Below the pieces are notes generated by a model. The model did not search any database, was not told the DNA's origin, and worked only from the letters and a program-made list of their open reading frames with translations. A DNA stretch of 64,000 nucleotides from Aeoliella straminimaris (GTDB lineage: Bacteria; Planctomycetota; Planctomycetia; Pirellulales; Lacipirellulaceae): NCBI RefSeq assembly GCF_024054565.1, contig NZ_JAMXLR010000026.1, positions 124,001-188,000 of the forward strand. The letters run 5' to 3'. The position numbers were made by a program, and so were the translations under genes. Shown here piece after piece: positions 55,754 to 64,000 of the stretch (the first letter of the stretch is position 1; each line of letters starts with the position of its first letter).

Positions 55754-57573
55754 GACGAGGCGTCGCTCGTCGGCGGTTGGGCCAGCCTGCCTACTCACCT
55801 ACTCACCTACTTACTAGCAACCTCAACCTAACATGTCGCTCTTCGGTTCCCTTCAGATGGCCAGCAACACCCTGCAAGCAATGCAGGTGGGTTTGCACGT
55901 GGTGGGCAATAACATTGCCAACGCCAATACGCCAGGGTACATCCGCGAAGAGGTGGTCTACGCTCCCGCGCCCGTGCAGAAAAAGGGCGATCTGGTGCTG
56001 GGCCTGGGCGTGGTGGTCGAGGGCATCGTCCAGAAGGTCGACAAATTCCTCCAGGAACGGCTCCGCAACTCAGCCAGCGACCGGTCCAACGCCGAGGTGC
56101 AGGAGAAAGCGTACGCAGACCTCGAACAGATCCTCGGCGAACTCTCCGACACCGACCTGAGTTCCTCATTTAGCAGCTTCTTCGGAGCGATCGACGAGGT
56201 ACTCAATGTGCCGGACGATCTTTCGAATCGCAATCTGGCCGTGCTGGCCGGCAAGAACCTGGTGCGCGACTTCAATCGCTTCTCCACCCGCACCGAAGAC
56301 TTGCACGAGCGACTCGACATTCGGGTAAATGAGATCGCCGGCGAGATCAACGAATTGTCGGAGGAAATCCGCAAGCTGAACCTGCAGATCACGGAGGTGG
56401 AAGGGGGCGGCCTGTCAGGTAGCGATGCCGGTGGGCTCCGCGTGCAACGCGACAACGCCGTGGCCGCCCTGGCCGAGCTGGCCGACGTTCGAGTGGTCGA
56501 ACAACCAACCGGCGCGTTGACGGTCACCGTGGGTGGAGAGTACATCGTCACCGATGGCATCCGCCGCGAGGTGTTTGCCGACGACAGCACCACCGCCGGC
56601 AGGAATACTTCGATCATCCGATTCCACGACACCAACGCTGAACTGGATGTTAGTGCCGGCGAGATTCGCGGCCTGTACGCCGCCCGCGACGAAATCACCG
56701 GTGGAGTACTCTCCGACCTGGACGAACTCGCCGCGACGCTGGCATTTGAGTTCAACAAGATCTACTCGCAGGGTCAGGGCGTCGAAGGGTTCAGTCGTGT
56801 GAGCAGCGTCGACACCGTGATCGACAGCGCCGCGGCGCTCGACGAAGCGGGTCTAGCATTTACGCCCGTCAACGGGGCGTTCGATATCCTGATCCGCAAT
56901 ACCAACACCGACAAGGTGGTTACCCAGACCATTCGCGTCGACCTCAACGGCTTGGACGACGACACCTCGCTGGAGGACCTGGCCGCTGAGATATCGAGCG
57001 TGTCCGGTCTCACGGCCTCGATAACATCCACCGGTGGGCTGAACATTGCCACGGACGCGGCCAACACCGAATTTGCCTTCTCGGGCGACACCAGCGGCGT
57101 CCTGGCAGCACTTGGGATCAACACCTTTTTCACCGGTTCGACGGCCGCCACGCTGGGCGTCAACCAGCAACTCGAAGGCATCGACAACGCGGGCCTGTTC
57201 GCCGCCAGCCTGGGAGGCATTAAGGAAGACGCGCGGAACGCCGAGCGGATGGTGGAGTTCTTCACGCAGTCGCTCGACTCGCTTGGCGGGGCAAGTCTTT
57301 CTGATAAATACAGTCAGCTGGCCAACGGCATCGCCCAAGGGTCGGCCGCCGCCAAGTCGGTGGCCGAAGGCTTTCGCACGTTCGAAACCACCCTGGAGGG
57401 AGAGTCGCAGGCCTTGAGCGCCGTGAACATCGACGAAGAGGCGGTGAAGATGATCTCGCTGCAGCGCAGCTATCAGGCTTCCGCAAAGTACATCCAGACC
57501 ATCTCGCAACTGCTCGACATGCTGGTGAATTTGTAGGTGAGTAGGTGAAATAACCGTCGAGCTGCGCCTCGTC
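55754..57573. repeat. Inverted repeats flanking flgK
   Basis: Left copy at about 55754-55809: GACGAGGCG ... GCTCG ... CCTACTCACCTACTCACCT. Right copy at 57534-57573: TAGGTGAGTAGGTG ... CTGCGCCTCGTC, the inverse of the left one with a 14-base insert missing. The pair exactly brackets flgK (55833-57536). The same CACTTACTCACTTAC-type text occurs near 24049-24067, so it belongs to a dispersed family. Confidence 0.5.
55833..57536 (+). CDS. flgK: Flagellar hook-filament junction protein FlgK
   Basis: 567 residues. N-terminus 'LQMASNTLQAMQVGLHVVGNNIANANTPGYIREEV' and C-terminus 'MISLQRSYQASAKYIQTISQLLDMLVNL' are the HAP1 signature; the 'SGSDAGGLRVQRDNAVAALAEL' segment lies in the middle. FlgK is the first hook-associated protein at the hook-filament junction. 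It is preceded by flgN, its chaperone. Confidence 0.96.
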   Translation: MSLFGSLQMASNTLQAMQVGLHVVGNNIANANTPGYIREEVVYAPAPVQKKGDLVLGLGVVVEGIVQKVDKFLQERLRNSASDRSNAEVQEKAYADLEQILGELSDTDLSSSFSSFFGAIDEVLNVPDDLSNRNLAVLAGKNLVRDFNRFSTRTEDLHERLDIRVNEIAGEINELSEEIRKLNLQITEVEGGGLSGSDAGGLRVQRDNAVAALAELADVRVVEQPTGALTVTVGGEYIVTDGIRREVFADDSTTAGRNTSIIRFHDTNAELDVSAGEIRGLYAARDEITGGVLSDLDELAATLAFEFNKIYSQGQGVEGFSRVSSVDTVIDSAAALDEAGLAFTPVNGAFDILIRNTNTDKVVTQTIRVDLNGLDDDTSLEDLAAEISSVSGLTASITSTGGLNIATDAANTEFAFSGDTSGVLAALGINTFFTGSTAATLGVNQQLEGIDNAGLFAASLGGIKEDARNAERMVEFFTQSLDSLGGASLSDKYSQLANGIAQGSAAAKSVAEGFRTFETTLEGESQALSAVNIDEEAVKMISLQRSYQASAKYIQTISQLLDMLVNL

Positions 57574-57606
57574 GGAATGGAATTCTGTTAACGCATTGAC
57601 CAACCT

Positions 57607-59916
57607 ATGGCAATTCTTCCCGTACCGACGACGCGAGTCAGTGACCTGCTGGCAACTCGCCGCATCACGCAACAGGTCCAAGCGGATCAGTTGGCCCTGC
57701 TGCGCTCGCAGACGCAGATCTCCACCGGGCGGAGGATCCTGTCGCCCAGCGACGATGCACCGGCCTCATTGCGGGCACTGAACCTGCAGCGAATTCTCGA
57801 GCGAAAGCTGCAAACCCAAACCAGTTTGCGCGATAGTGTGCTGTTTCTCAGCGAAGCGGAAAGCTCCGTCGACGAAGTCTCCAACATCCTCAACAGCGTG
57901 AAGTCCGAGGCCCTCGGCATCGACTCTACGACCTCCACGGAGGAAGAACGCCTGGCGGTGGTCAACCAGATTGACCGCGCCCTGGAGCAGTTGGTCAATA
58001 TCAGCAACAGTCAGTTTCGCGACCGCTACCTGTTCGCTGGTTCGCGGTCGCAGTCGCTGCCCTATGATTACGAGGGCGAGTACATTTCCTACAACGGCAA
58101 CGAGGACCAGCTCCGCAGCTTCGTGGACATTGGCTACCTGTACGAAACCAATGTGCCTGGAAGCGAAGTCTTTGGTGGCATCAGCGAACAGATCCGTGGC
58201 TCGGTCGACCTGAATCCCCATCTGTCCCGCACCACTCAGGTGCAGCATCTCAACGGCGGTGCCGGAATCGATCGCGGAGCGGTCGAGATTGTCTACGTCA
58301 ACGCATCGAATCAGGCCACCAGTTCGGTGGTCGATCTTTCGAATGCCGCCACGATCGGCGACGTCGCTCGTTTTCTGCAGAACGGTGTTCCTGAAGGATC
58401 GGGTATCACCGTCGAGGTCACCGGCACGGGGCTGCAACTCAACACCGCCAGTGGCACCGAAGGGGTCATGATTCGCGAAGTGGGCGAGGGCCGCGTGGCG
58501 CGCGACCTGGGCATTTACAGCGTTACACCCCAGTCGTCGCTGACCGGAGACGATATCACCCCCTCGATCCTCAAGACCACCCGCCTGGCCGATCTGCTGG
58601 GCACCAAGGCGCAGGCCACGGTCACCTCGATTGGCAACAACAACGATTTTTTTGTTACCGCCACCCAGAACGGGTCGAACGTCGACCCCGCGGATGCCTT
58701 GTCCGATCCGCTCAATGGGGTGACCATTCAGTTCGTCGATGGGACCCTGTCCGGCAGCGAGTCGGCCACCTACGATGGTTCGACCGGCACGCTCACCGTC
58801 ACCATCGAGGCGGGCGTCTCCACATCAGCCCAGGTGGTCGATGCCATCAACGCCGAAGCCTCCGGACTGTTTACGGCCGAGGTGGACTACCGCGACGCGG
58901 CGCCCGGCGCCGGGGGACTTGGAGCGGTGGAAGTCGGCACATCGGCCGTCACTGCGGGCGGCAGCGGCACCGTGCTCGACCAATCTTCGGGGCTCAATCT
59001 CACCAACGGCGGGCAAAGCATCACTGTTGATATTAGCCAGGCCGAGACGGTCGAGGAACTGCTGAACATCCTTAACCAGGAAGAACTCGGCCTGCAGGTC
59101 GAGATCAACGAAGCAGGCACCGGCATCAATATACGCTCGCGGCTAAGCGGTGCCGATTTGACCATTGGCGAAGTAGGCGGTGGACTAACCGCCACGCAAT
59201 TGGGGGTTCGCACTCTGACGGAGACCTCGCGTCTGGAAAACTTCAACCGCGGCGTCGGGGTGCTGGTCGACGGGGTGACTACCTTCGAGATTGATTTGAC
59301 CACCCTTGGCCCGCCGGATTCTACCGTCACGCATACGATCGATCTCGATAGTTCGACCACCGTGCAGGACGTGATGGACGAAATCGCCGCCCAGACCGGC
59401 GGCGACGTGACCGTGTCGCTAGCGGCCGATGGAAACGGCTTGGTGCTGACCGACAACTCGGGTGCCGACTCGATGCGGGTGTCGGGTCAACCAGCGGAGT
59501 ATCTGGGGTTCGTGGAGGATGGCGCGGACGACGCGGTAAGCACCAGTGGCGCGCTCACTTCCAGCGATCGCAATACAGTGGAGACCGATAGCGTGTTCAA
59601 TACGCTGCTCCGCCTGCGAAATGCGATACAGGATGCCGACTACCCGGCCATCGGCCGCGAGATCAACCAGATCGAAACCGATCTGGACCGCGTGAACTTC
59701 GCCCGCAGCGAGGTGGGTGCACGGTTGCAGAACCTCGAGATGCTGGAGCACCGCCACCAGGACGAGGAAGTGGCGATTCGCAGTGCCTTGTCCGAGGAGA
59801 TCGATGTCGACCTGACCGAAGCCATTTCCGATTTCACCGCTCGACAATACTCGCTGCAGGCCTCACTGCAAGTGGCGGGCAGCATGCTGCAGATGACGTT
59901 GCTCGATTTCATCTAA
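57607..59916 (+). CDS. flgL: Flagellar hook-filament junction protein FlgL, unusually long
   Basis: 769 residues, about 2.5 times E. coli FlgL. The ends are typical (LLATRRITQQVQADQLALLRSQTQISTGRRILSPSDDAPASLRALNLQRIL; ISDFTARQYSLQASLQVAGSMLQMTLLDFI), while residues about 150-670 are an enlarged middle with repeated 'flagellin hook IN'-type modules. Motifs include 'TVTIEAGVSTSAQVVDAINAEASG' and 'VQDVMDEIAAQTGGDVTVSLAADGNGLVL'. FlgL is the second junction protein, next to the filament. The enlarged middle domain should be exposed at the surface. Confidence 0.93.
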   Translation: MAILPVPTTRVSDLLATRRITQQVQADQLALLRSQTQISTGRRILSPSDDAPASLRALNLQRILERKLQTQTSLRDSVLFLSEAESSVDEVSNILNSVKSEALGIDSTTSTEEERLAVVNQIDRALEQLVNISNSQFRDRYLFAGSRSQSLPYDYEGEYISYNGNEDQLRSFVDIGYLYETNVPGSEVFGGISEQIRGSVDLNPHLSRTTQVQHLNGGAGIDRGAVEIVYVNASNQATSSVVDLSNAATIGDVARFLQNGVPEGSGITVEVTGTGLQLNTASGTEGVMIREVGEGRVARDLGIYSVTPQSSLTGDDITPSILKTTRLADLLGTKAQATVTSIGNNNDFFVTATQNGSNVDPADALSDPLNGVTIQFVDGTLSGSESATYDGSTGTLTVTIEAGVSTSAQVVDAINAEASGLFTAEVDYRDAAPGAGGLGAVEVGTSAVTAGGSGTVLDQSSGLNLTNGGQSITVDISQAETVEELLNILNQEELGLQVEINEAGTGINIRSRLSGADLTIGEVGGGLTATQLGVRTLTETSRLENFNRGVGVLVDGVTTFEIDLTTLGPPDSTVTHTIDLDSSTTVQDVMDEIAAQTGGDVTVSLAADGNGLVLTDNSGADSMRVSGQPAEYLGFVEDGADDAVSTSGALTSSDRNTVETDSVFNTLLRLRNAIQDADYPAIGREINQIETDLDRVNFARSEVGARLQNLEMLEHRHQDEEVAIRSALSEEIDVDLTEAISDFTARQYSLQASLQVAGSMLQMTLLDFI

Positions 59917-60135
59917 CCAGTGGCGTCGAAATTCACGAAAGATGCCTGGCCCAGCGTTCGCGGTAGACACGGATGCTAGCAACGATGGCACGATTCACTT
60001 TACCCAGGTCCACCTGCGCCGATTTTTGTGATTCCATCTACTGTAGCGGCCGATGGAGTTAGCAGGCGCCGGTATACCGCGATACCGCGCGCAGAGTTTG
60101 ATGCCGCCACCCGCATCTGAATTTTGGAGCAGGCG

Positions 60136-60573
60136 ATGTACGTGATGACCACCCGCTTTGGCAATGTCCCGATCGAACCCTCCGACGTACTGCGGTTCGA
60201 CCAGGGCTTGATTGGAATGGAAACGTGCCGCGAGTGGGTGCTGCTGGCGGACGAATCGAACAGTTCGTTGGCCTGGCTGCAGTCGCTGGACCGCTCCGAA
60301 GTGGCCCTGGCAGTGGTGAGCCCTCGCCGCTTCGTGCGCGACTATCAGGTCCGCATCAGTAGCCGCGACATCGCACCGCTGGGCGGTGGTACTGCCAAGT
60401 CGCTGCAGGTGCTGGCCATTCTCAATCGCCACCAGGACACGCTAACGCTCAATCTGAAAGCTCCGATTGTGGTCAATTTGACGACCAACCGGGGACGTCA
60501 GGTCGTGGCCAAGAACGACCACGAGGTGCAGTACGTGTTGGGCGCCACGATCCCGCTGCGACGATCGGCCTGA
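60136..60573 (+). CDS. fliW: Flagellar assembly factor FliW
   Basis: About 145 residues from the ATG at 60136, preceded by GGAG. The FliW family pattern is clear: 'FDQGLIGMETCREWVLLADESNSSLAWLQSLD' and 'VLAILNRHQDTLTLNLKAPIVVNLTTNRGRQVVAKND'. FliW binds flagellin and also CsrA; it frees CsrA when flagellin is low. Here fliW is followed by csrA and then by the flagellin gene, the order expected for that switch. Confidence 0.95.
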   Translation: MYVMTTRFGNVPIEPSDVLRFDQGLIGMETCREWVLLADESNSSLAWLQSLDRSEVALAVVSPRRFVRDYQVRISSRDIAPLGGGTAKSLQVLAILNRHQDTLTLNLKAPIVVNLTTNRGRQVVAKNDHEVQYVLGATIPLRRSA

Positions 60574-60897
60574 GTGATCCACGCCCCGCGAGCCCGCGGG
60601 CCGTCTCGCCAGTGGTAAGCTGTGCGGAGGGCAGCGGTTCTTCGCCTGGCAATTACAGCGGGCACTGCATAATCCCTACCTCTACGGGGTGATTGCAGTT
60701 TTCGTGGTCGGGCATCCGAAGAACCATGACAGGCAGCCAACAGCTAGCGACGCGTCGCCGATTGATAGCCGACGTGACAACTGGCTGTTGCAGGCTACGG
60801 CTTGCAGAATCGGCGTGCCTACCTGTACTTACTGTCCCCAACCGTCAGCAAAGCTGCCCCCGCAGGCACGCGGCTCCAGGCCGCCAAGGAGTCCACC
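60574..60897. other. Intergenic region between fliW and csrA
   Basis: 324 bases. CCCGCG (60585-60590) and CGCGGG (60595-60600) form a six-base hairpin just after fliW, with no T-run. Otherwise I see no gene. The final 12 bases carry the strong csrA ribosome binding site AAGGAG at 60886-60891. Confidence 0.4.
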
Positions 60898-61116
60898 ATG
60901 TTGGTCCTATCACGACAGCGCGACGAAAGCATCATCATCGGCGACAACGTGGTAGTTACCATTGTCGACGTGCGTGGCGACAAGGTTCGGCTGGGAATCG
61001 AAGCTCCCATCGAAATTCCGGTGCACCGTCAAGAAGTGTACGAGGCCATTCAGCGCGAGAATCGCAAGGCGGCCGAGATGAAGCCTGAGGACACCGAAGG
61101 TCTTCCCAAGCAATAG
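60898..61116 (+). CDS. csrA: Carbon storage regulator / translational repressor CsrA
   Basis: 72 residues from the ATG at 60898, with AAGGAG seven bases before it. 'MLVLSRQRDESIIIGDNVVVTIVDVRGDKVRLGIEAP' and 'PVHRQEVYEAIQRENR' are the CsrA fold, RNA-binding residues included. CsrA binds GGA-containing sites in 5' leaders, blocking translation of flagellin mRNA in FliW-containing bacteria. The C-terminus is longer than in E. coli CsrA (61 residues), as in other FliW-type CsrA proteins. Confidence 0.97.
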   Translation: MLVLSRQRDESIIIGDNVVVTIVDVRGDKVRLGIEAPIEIPVHRQEVYEAIQRENRKAAEMKPEDTEGLPKQ

Positions 61117-61692
61117 CGGCCGCTGGTTAGTGACCGTTCCGTGTCATAGTTTCGAGCTGATTTTTCTCTTCGTATTGCGCACTCGCGTGCTGACTTCTCG
61201 CTGGCGTGGACCGCTAAGCCCACCTTGCATTGAGCACCTGCGTGTCTCTTTTGCAAGTCCTCTATTTGCACCAGTCAGTTGCGACAGGGGCATTCTTCGG
61301 CACTCCACAGCACCCGCCCTTCAACCGGCAAGCTGTAACACCTGTGCTGATTGAGCAATCGATGTCAATTCAGATTACCTGAAAACCAGCTGGTCAAATC
61401 AAGCCCCCAAATTCACAGACCGATAGCTTGGTCTAGACGGCAAGGTCGTTCCGAGCCGTTGCTGGCGCTCGCATCATGTAGTGCGCGGGGCAGCCCAAAA
61501 GCCATGTGGAAAATGCTCCCATTTTTTTCCGCACGCGCATTGAACGCAACCTAGTGTTGCACAGCAAGCCGACAAAATAGGCGGACTTGCTAGCCGACTA
61601 GAGAGACAGGCCGGGGTCATTCACTCCCGATCCAACCGTCCAGTCCGGTCAAACTTTGAAACAATTTCTTGTTTGTTTAAGGGGTGTTTGCA
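61117..61692. other. Leader region upstream of the flagellin gene
   Basis: 576 bases with no gene. It includes the possible sigma-28 promoter called separately. From about 61530 to the start codon the DNA is AT-richer (CAAACTTTGAAACAATTTC) and ends in the ribosome binding site AAGGGG. I see no clear CsrA site of the ANGGA type. Confidence 0.4.
61399..61426 (+). promoter_or_regulatory. Possible sigma-28 (FliA) promoter before flagellin
   Basis: TCAA at 61399-61402 and ACCGATAG at 61419-61426, spaced by 16 bases. The consensus is TAAA and GCCGATAA with 15 bases. It would leave a 5' leader of roughly 260 bases. The match is imperfect, so confidence is low. Confidence 0.35.
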
Positions 61693-64000
61693 ATGACTCG
61701 AATTAACACCAACGTGAGCTCGCTCATCGGCCGCAATAACCTGAATAGGGCCAACGCGGGTCTGTCGCAAGCTCTCACTCGTCTCAGCACAGGTTTGCGG
61801 ATCAACACCGGTAAAGATGACCCGGCTGGTTTGATCGCCAGCGAAAATCTGCGTAGCGATATCACCTCCATCAAGCGTGCGATCAGCAATACCGATCGCG
61901 CCAACCAGGTGATCGCCACGGCCGACAGCGCTCTGGGACAGGTCTCCTCGCTGCTCAACGACATTCGCGGTCTGGTGACCGAATCGGCCAACGCCGGTGC
62001 TTTGTCGGACGAACAGGTTGCTGCTAACCAGTTGCAGGTCGACTCCTCACTCGAAGCGCTCAACCGAATCGCCCAAACCACCACGTTCCAAGGCCGACGG
62101 CTGTTGGACGGAACGCTCGATTTCATCACCGATTCGGCCGATAGCGACTTCTCCAACATTTCGGACCTGAAGATCGACCAGGCCAACCTGGGCAGCGCCG
62201 GTTCGGTGGATGTGGACATTGCCATCACCACAGCGGCCACCCAAGCCACCGTCGAGGTTGCCGACTTCCCGGCCGCGACCACGGCCGCTCAAGCGACGGG
62301 CGACTTGGACCTCACGCTCAACCAGTCCGCGGTTGCCGGTAGCGTAACCGGCGGTGGCAGCTTTGCCGTCGATACCCCGGCTGAACAGGCGACCGGAACG
62401 ACTGCCGCGCTGACGAACGGCGACGCCCTGACCATTACGGCCCTGGCCGGTGGTGCTGCGGACGGTACGAACGGCAACGACATCGACATCACCTTCGTCG
62501 ACAGCAACGACTCGGGTGGTGCGGTGAACAGTGTGAACTTCGCTGCCGGCGTGATCACGGTGACCGCCGACTTGACAACTGGTGTTGGGTCGGACGTGAT
62601 TGCCGCTGCGATTGCGGCCTCCAATGGTGGTGCCGACTTCTCGGCTACTTCGGACGGCACGGCCAACGTGGTGGCTGCCGATGTTGGAACGCTGACCGAC
62701 GTCACCACTGGTGGTGTCGACGCCGCCACCGACGCCGCTGCAGCCTTCACGGCCACAACCACTGCTGGCGAAAACTTCGACATTACCTTCGACCTGACCG
62801 GTGGAAGTGGCACGGGTATCGTCGTCACAGGTGACGCGACGCTTGGCTACACCGTCACCATCGGCGACGACTACGTGGGCGACCTCGACAGTGTTGCCGC
62901 GGCCATCAACTCCAATGTTAGCGAAATCTCCGACGCGGCGTTCGACACAAACCTGACACTGGATGTTGCCGAAGGCGACAACGGCTCAACCATCGCCAAC
63001 GTCGTGAACATCACCGGCGGTTCAGCCACCGGTGCGGTTGGTACGCTGGCTCTCGATATTGCGACGGTTGGCAACACCGATGCCTACAACGACTTCACCA
63101 TCGACGTTACCGAGGGTGGAGGCACTGGCAACGAAGTCATCGTGTCGCTCGACACTGGCACGGGCAGTCTGGGCGTCGATATCACCGGTACGGTGACGGC
63201 GCAGGAGATCTTGGACGCCATCAACGCCTTCGAGGTCGACGGTGCCCAGGTCTTCGAAGCCACGTTCGACAGCACCAACTCGACGGGCGGCTTCACCGCC
63301 GCTGGTACGAGCTACGTCGAATCGTCGGACTCGGCTCCAGTCACTGCCCCAACCCTGACGGGCGGCGACACCGGTGGTGGTCTGGCCAACGACGTCGTGT
63401 TCGAACTGTCGGGCACCAACGGTGCCGAGGTTATCTCCTTCGGTGCTGGCACCTCGATTGACTCGGTTGTCGACGGCATCAACCTGGTGAGCGACGCAAC
63501 GGGTGTGACTGCCACGGCCAACGGCACCACGCTCGAGTTCACCACCTCCGCTTACGGCACCGACGCCTTCGTCGACCTGAGCGTAATTGAAGACGATGGC
63601 GGCCTGTTTTCCGACACCCGTACCACGGGTACGGACGTGGTGGCCACGGTCAACGGCATCTCTGCCACGGGTAGCGGTAACGTCCTGTCGATCAACACCG
63701 CTTCGCTTGACTTGACCGCCACGGTGGATTCGAGCTTTACCGGAACGGCCAGCTTCACCATCTCCGGTGGTGGTGCCCTGTTCCAACTCGGTCCGGACGT
63801 CGTGTCGAATCAGCAAGCTCGCCTCGGTATCGGCAGCGTGAACACTGCCCGCCTGGGTGGTGCTAGCGGCAAGCTGTACCAGCTTGGTACTGGTGGATCG
63901 GCCGACCTGTCGACCGACACCACGGTTGCCGCCGACATCATCGGCGAAGCAATCGACCAGGTCACTTCGCTTCGCGGTCGACTGGGTGCGTTCCAGCGTA
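61693..64000 (+). CDS. fliC: Giant flagellin (3' end outside window)
   Basis: At least 769 residues; the window ends in the coding sequence. The N-terminal D0/D1 helices are intact (INTNVSSLIGRNNLNRANAGLSQALTRLSTGLRINTGKDDPAGL). The middle, about residues 170-700, is an enlarged region made of repeated Thr/Gly/Asp/Ala-rich modules (flagellin 'hook IN'-like; e.g. GDALTITALAGGAADGTNGNDIDITFVD). The last visible part (RLGIGSVNTARLGGASGKLYQL ... AIDQVTSLRGRLGAFQR) is the start of the C-terminal D1 helix, so only about 80-100 residues are missing. The ATG follows AAGGGG. Translation is probably repressed by CsrA, which is encoded next to it. Confidence 0.95.
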   Translation, partial: MTRINTNVSSLIGRNNLNRANAGLSQALTRLSTGLRINTGKDDPAGLIASENLRSDITSIKRAISNTDRANQVIATADSALGQVSSLLNDIRGLVTESANAGALSDEQVAANQLQVDSSLEALNRIAQTTTFQGRRLLDGTLDFITDSADSDFSNISDLKIDQANLGSAGSVDVDIAITTAATQATVEVADFPAATTAAQATGDLDLTLNQSAVAGSVTGGGSFAVDTPAEQATGTTAALTNGDALTITALAGGAADGTNGNDIDITFVDSNDSGGAVNSVNFAAGVITVTADLTTGVGSDVIAAAIAASNGGADFSATSDGTANVVAADVGTLTDVTTGGVDAATDAAAAFTATTTAGENFDITFDLTGGSGTGIVVTGDATLGYTVTIGDDYVGDLDSVAAAINSNVSEISDAAFDTNLTLDVAEGDNGSTIANVVNITGGSATGAVGTLALDIATVGNTDAYNDFTIDVTEGGGTGNEVIVSLDTGTGSLGVDITGTVTAQEILDAINAFEVDGAQVFEATFDSTNSTGGFTAAGTSYVESSDSAPVTAPTLTGGDTGGGLANDVVFELSGTNGAEVISFGAGTSIDSVVDGINLVSDATGVTATANGTTLEFTTSAYGTDAFVDLSVIEDDGGLFSDTRTTGTDVVATVNGISATGSGNVLSINTASLDLTATVDSSFTGTASFTISGGGALFQLGPDVVSNQQARLGIGSVNTARLGGASGKLYQLGTGGSADLSTDTTVAADIIGEAIDQVTSLRGRLGAFQR

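Noticed and set aside
59985..60002. Possible second sigma-54 promoter (ATGGCACG) before fliW
   Set aside because: The -24 half is good but the -12 half reads CTTT rather than TTGC at the required distance.
63022..63816. Open minus-strand frame of about 260 codons near the window end
   Set aside because: Antisense to the repetitive flagellin core; compositional artefact.

Overview
The window looks like a chromosome segment from a planctomycete, probably of the Pirellulales group. The reasons are the roughly 60% GC content, the long Pro/Gly-rich secreted proteins, and small membrane proteins with an Asn-Pro-Tyr-x-Ser-Pro start. Other signs are a secreted DUF1598-like protein, a stand-alone LigD-type phosphoesterase domain, 'FSLRDM'-type small membrane proteins and repeated MoxR/VWA/BatA genes. 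No species can be named from sequence alone.

Region 1 (1-9.1 kb) is the most unusual part. A minus-strand sensor kinase, cut by the window edge, carries a complete plant-type ethylene-binding membrane domain with the copper ligands Cys98 and His102. Next come a winged-helix AAA+ ATPase, a REC-like/degenerate-GGDEF/CBS protein, an FHA protein fused to a degenerate EAL domain, and a Ser/Thr kinase fused to an FtsZ/tubulin-type GTPase domain. Together they look like a signalling and switch module that has kept the folds of c-di-GMP enzymes while losing their catalytic signatures. Planctomycetes generally lack FtsZ, which makes the kinase-tubulin fusion notable.

Region 2 (9.6-19.7 kb) is mixed housekeeping and envelope: an OprO/P-like porin, a secreted ADP-ribosylglycohydrolase-fold protein, a glycine-rich secreted protein, a coiled-coil protein, two thioredoxin-fold proteins and a branched-chain aminotransferase. 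It also holds a repeat-bounded cassette at 17.9-18.3 kb.

Region 3 (19.5-31.5 kb) carries a minus-strand NHL lipoprotein, a large VWA protein, MoxR and a small NPYESP membrane protein, with a decayed second copy of the small protein behind it. Plus-strand metabolic genes follow: a Sua5-LMW phosphatase fusion, rpiB and glycerate 2-kinase. A CDF transporter and a squalene-cyclase-fold secreted protein come next.

Region 4 (31.7-49.7 kb) has a DUF1598-like protein, a CARDB/DUF11 lipoprotein, a LigD-PE domain protein, lysS, DoxX and a LolC/E-LolD-type exporter. A DUF58/BatA pair is interrupted by a cassette between inverted repeats. Then come a Tat-exported oxidoreductase, tRNA-Leu(UAG), a monoheme c-type protein and an isoprenylcysteine-methyltransferase-like protein.

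Region 5 (49.8-64 kb) is one plus-strand flagellar block: flgF, flgG, flgA, flgH, flgI, flgJ-like, flgN, flgK, flgL, fliW, csrA and a giant flagellin that runs off the end. A very good sigma-54 promoter precedes flgF. The fliW-csrA-flagellin order is what is expected for FliW/CsrA feedback control of flagellin translation. Structural oddities are an FlgH without a lipoprotein cysteine and very long FlgL and flagellin.

Several palindromic or inverted intergenic repeats occur (17.9-18.3, 20.85, 44.0-44.55, and around flgK at 55.75/57.55 kb). They may be small mobile or recombination elements.
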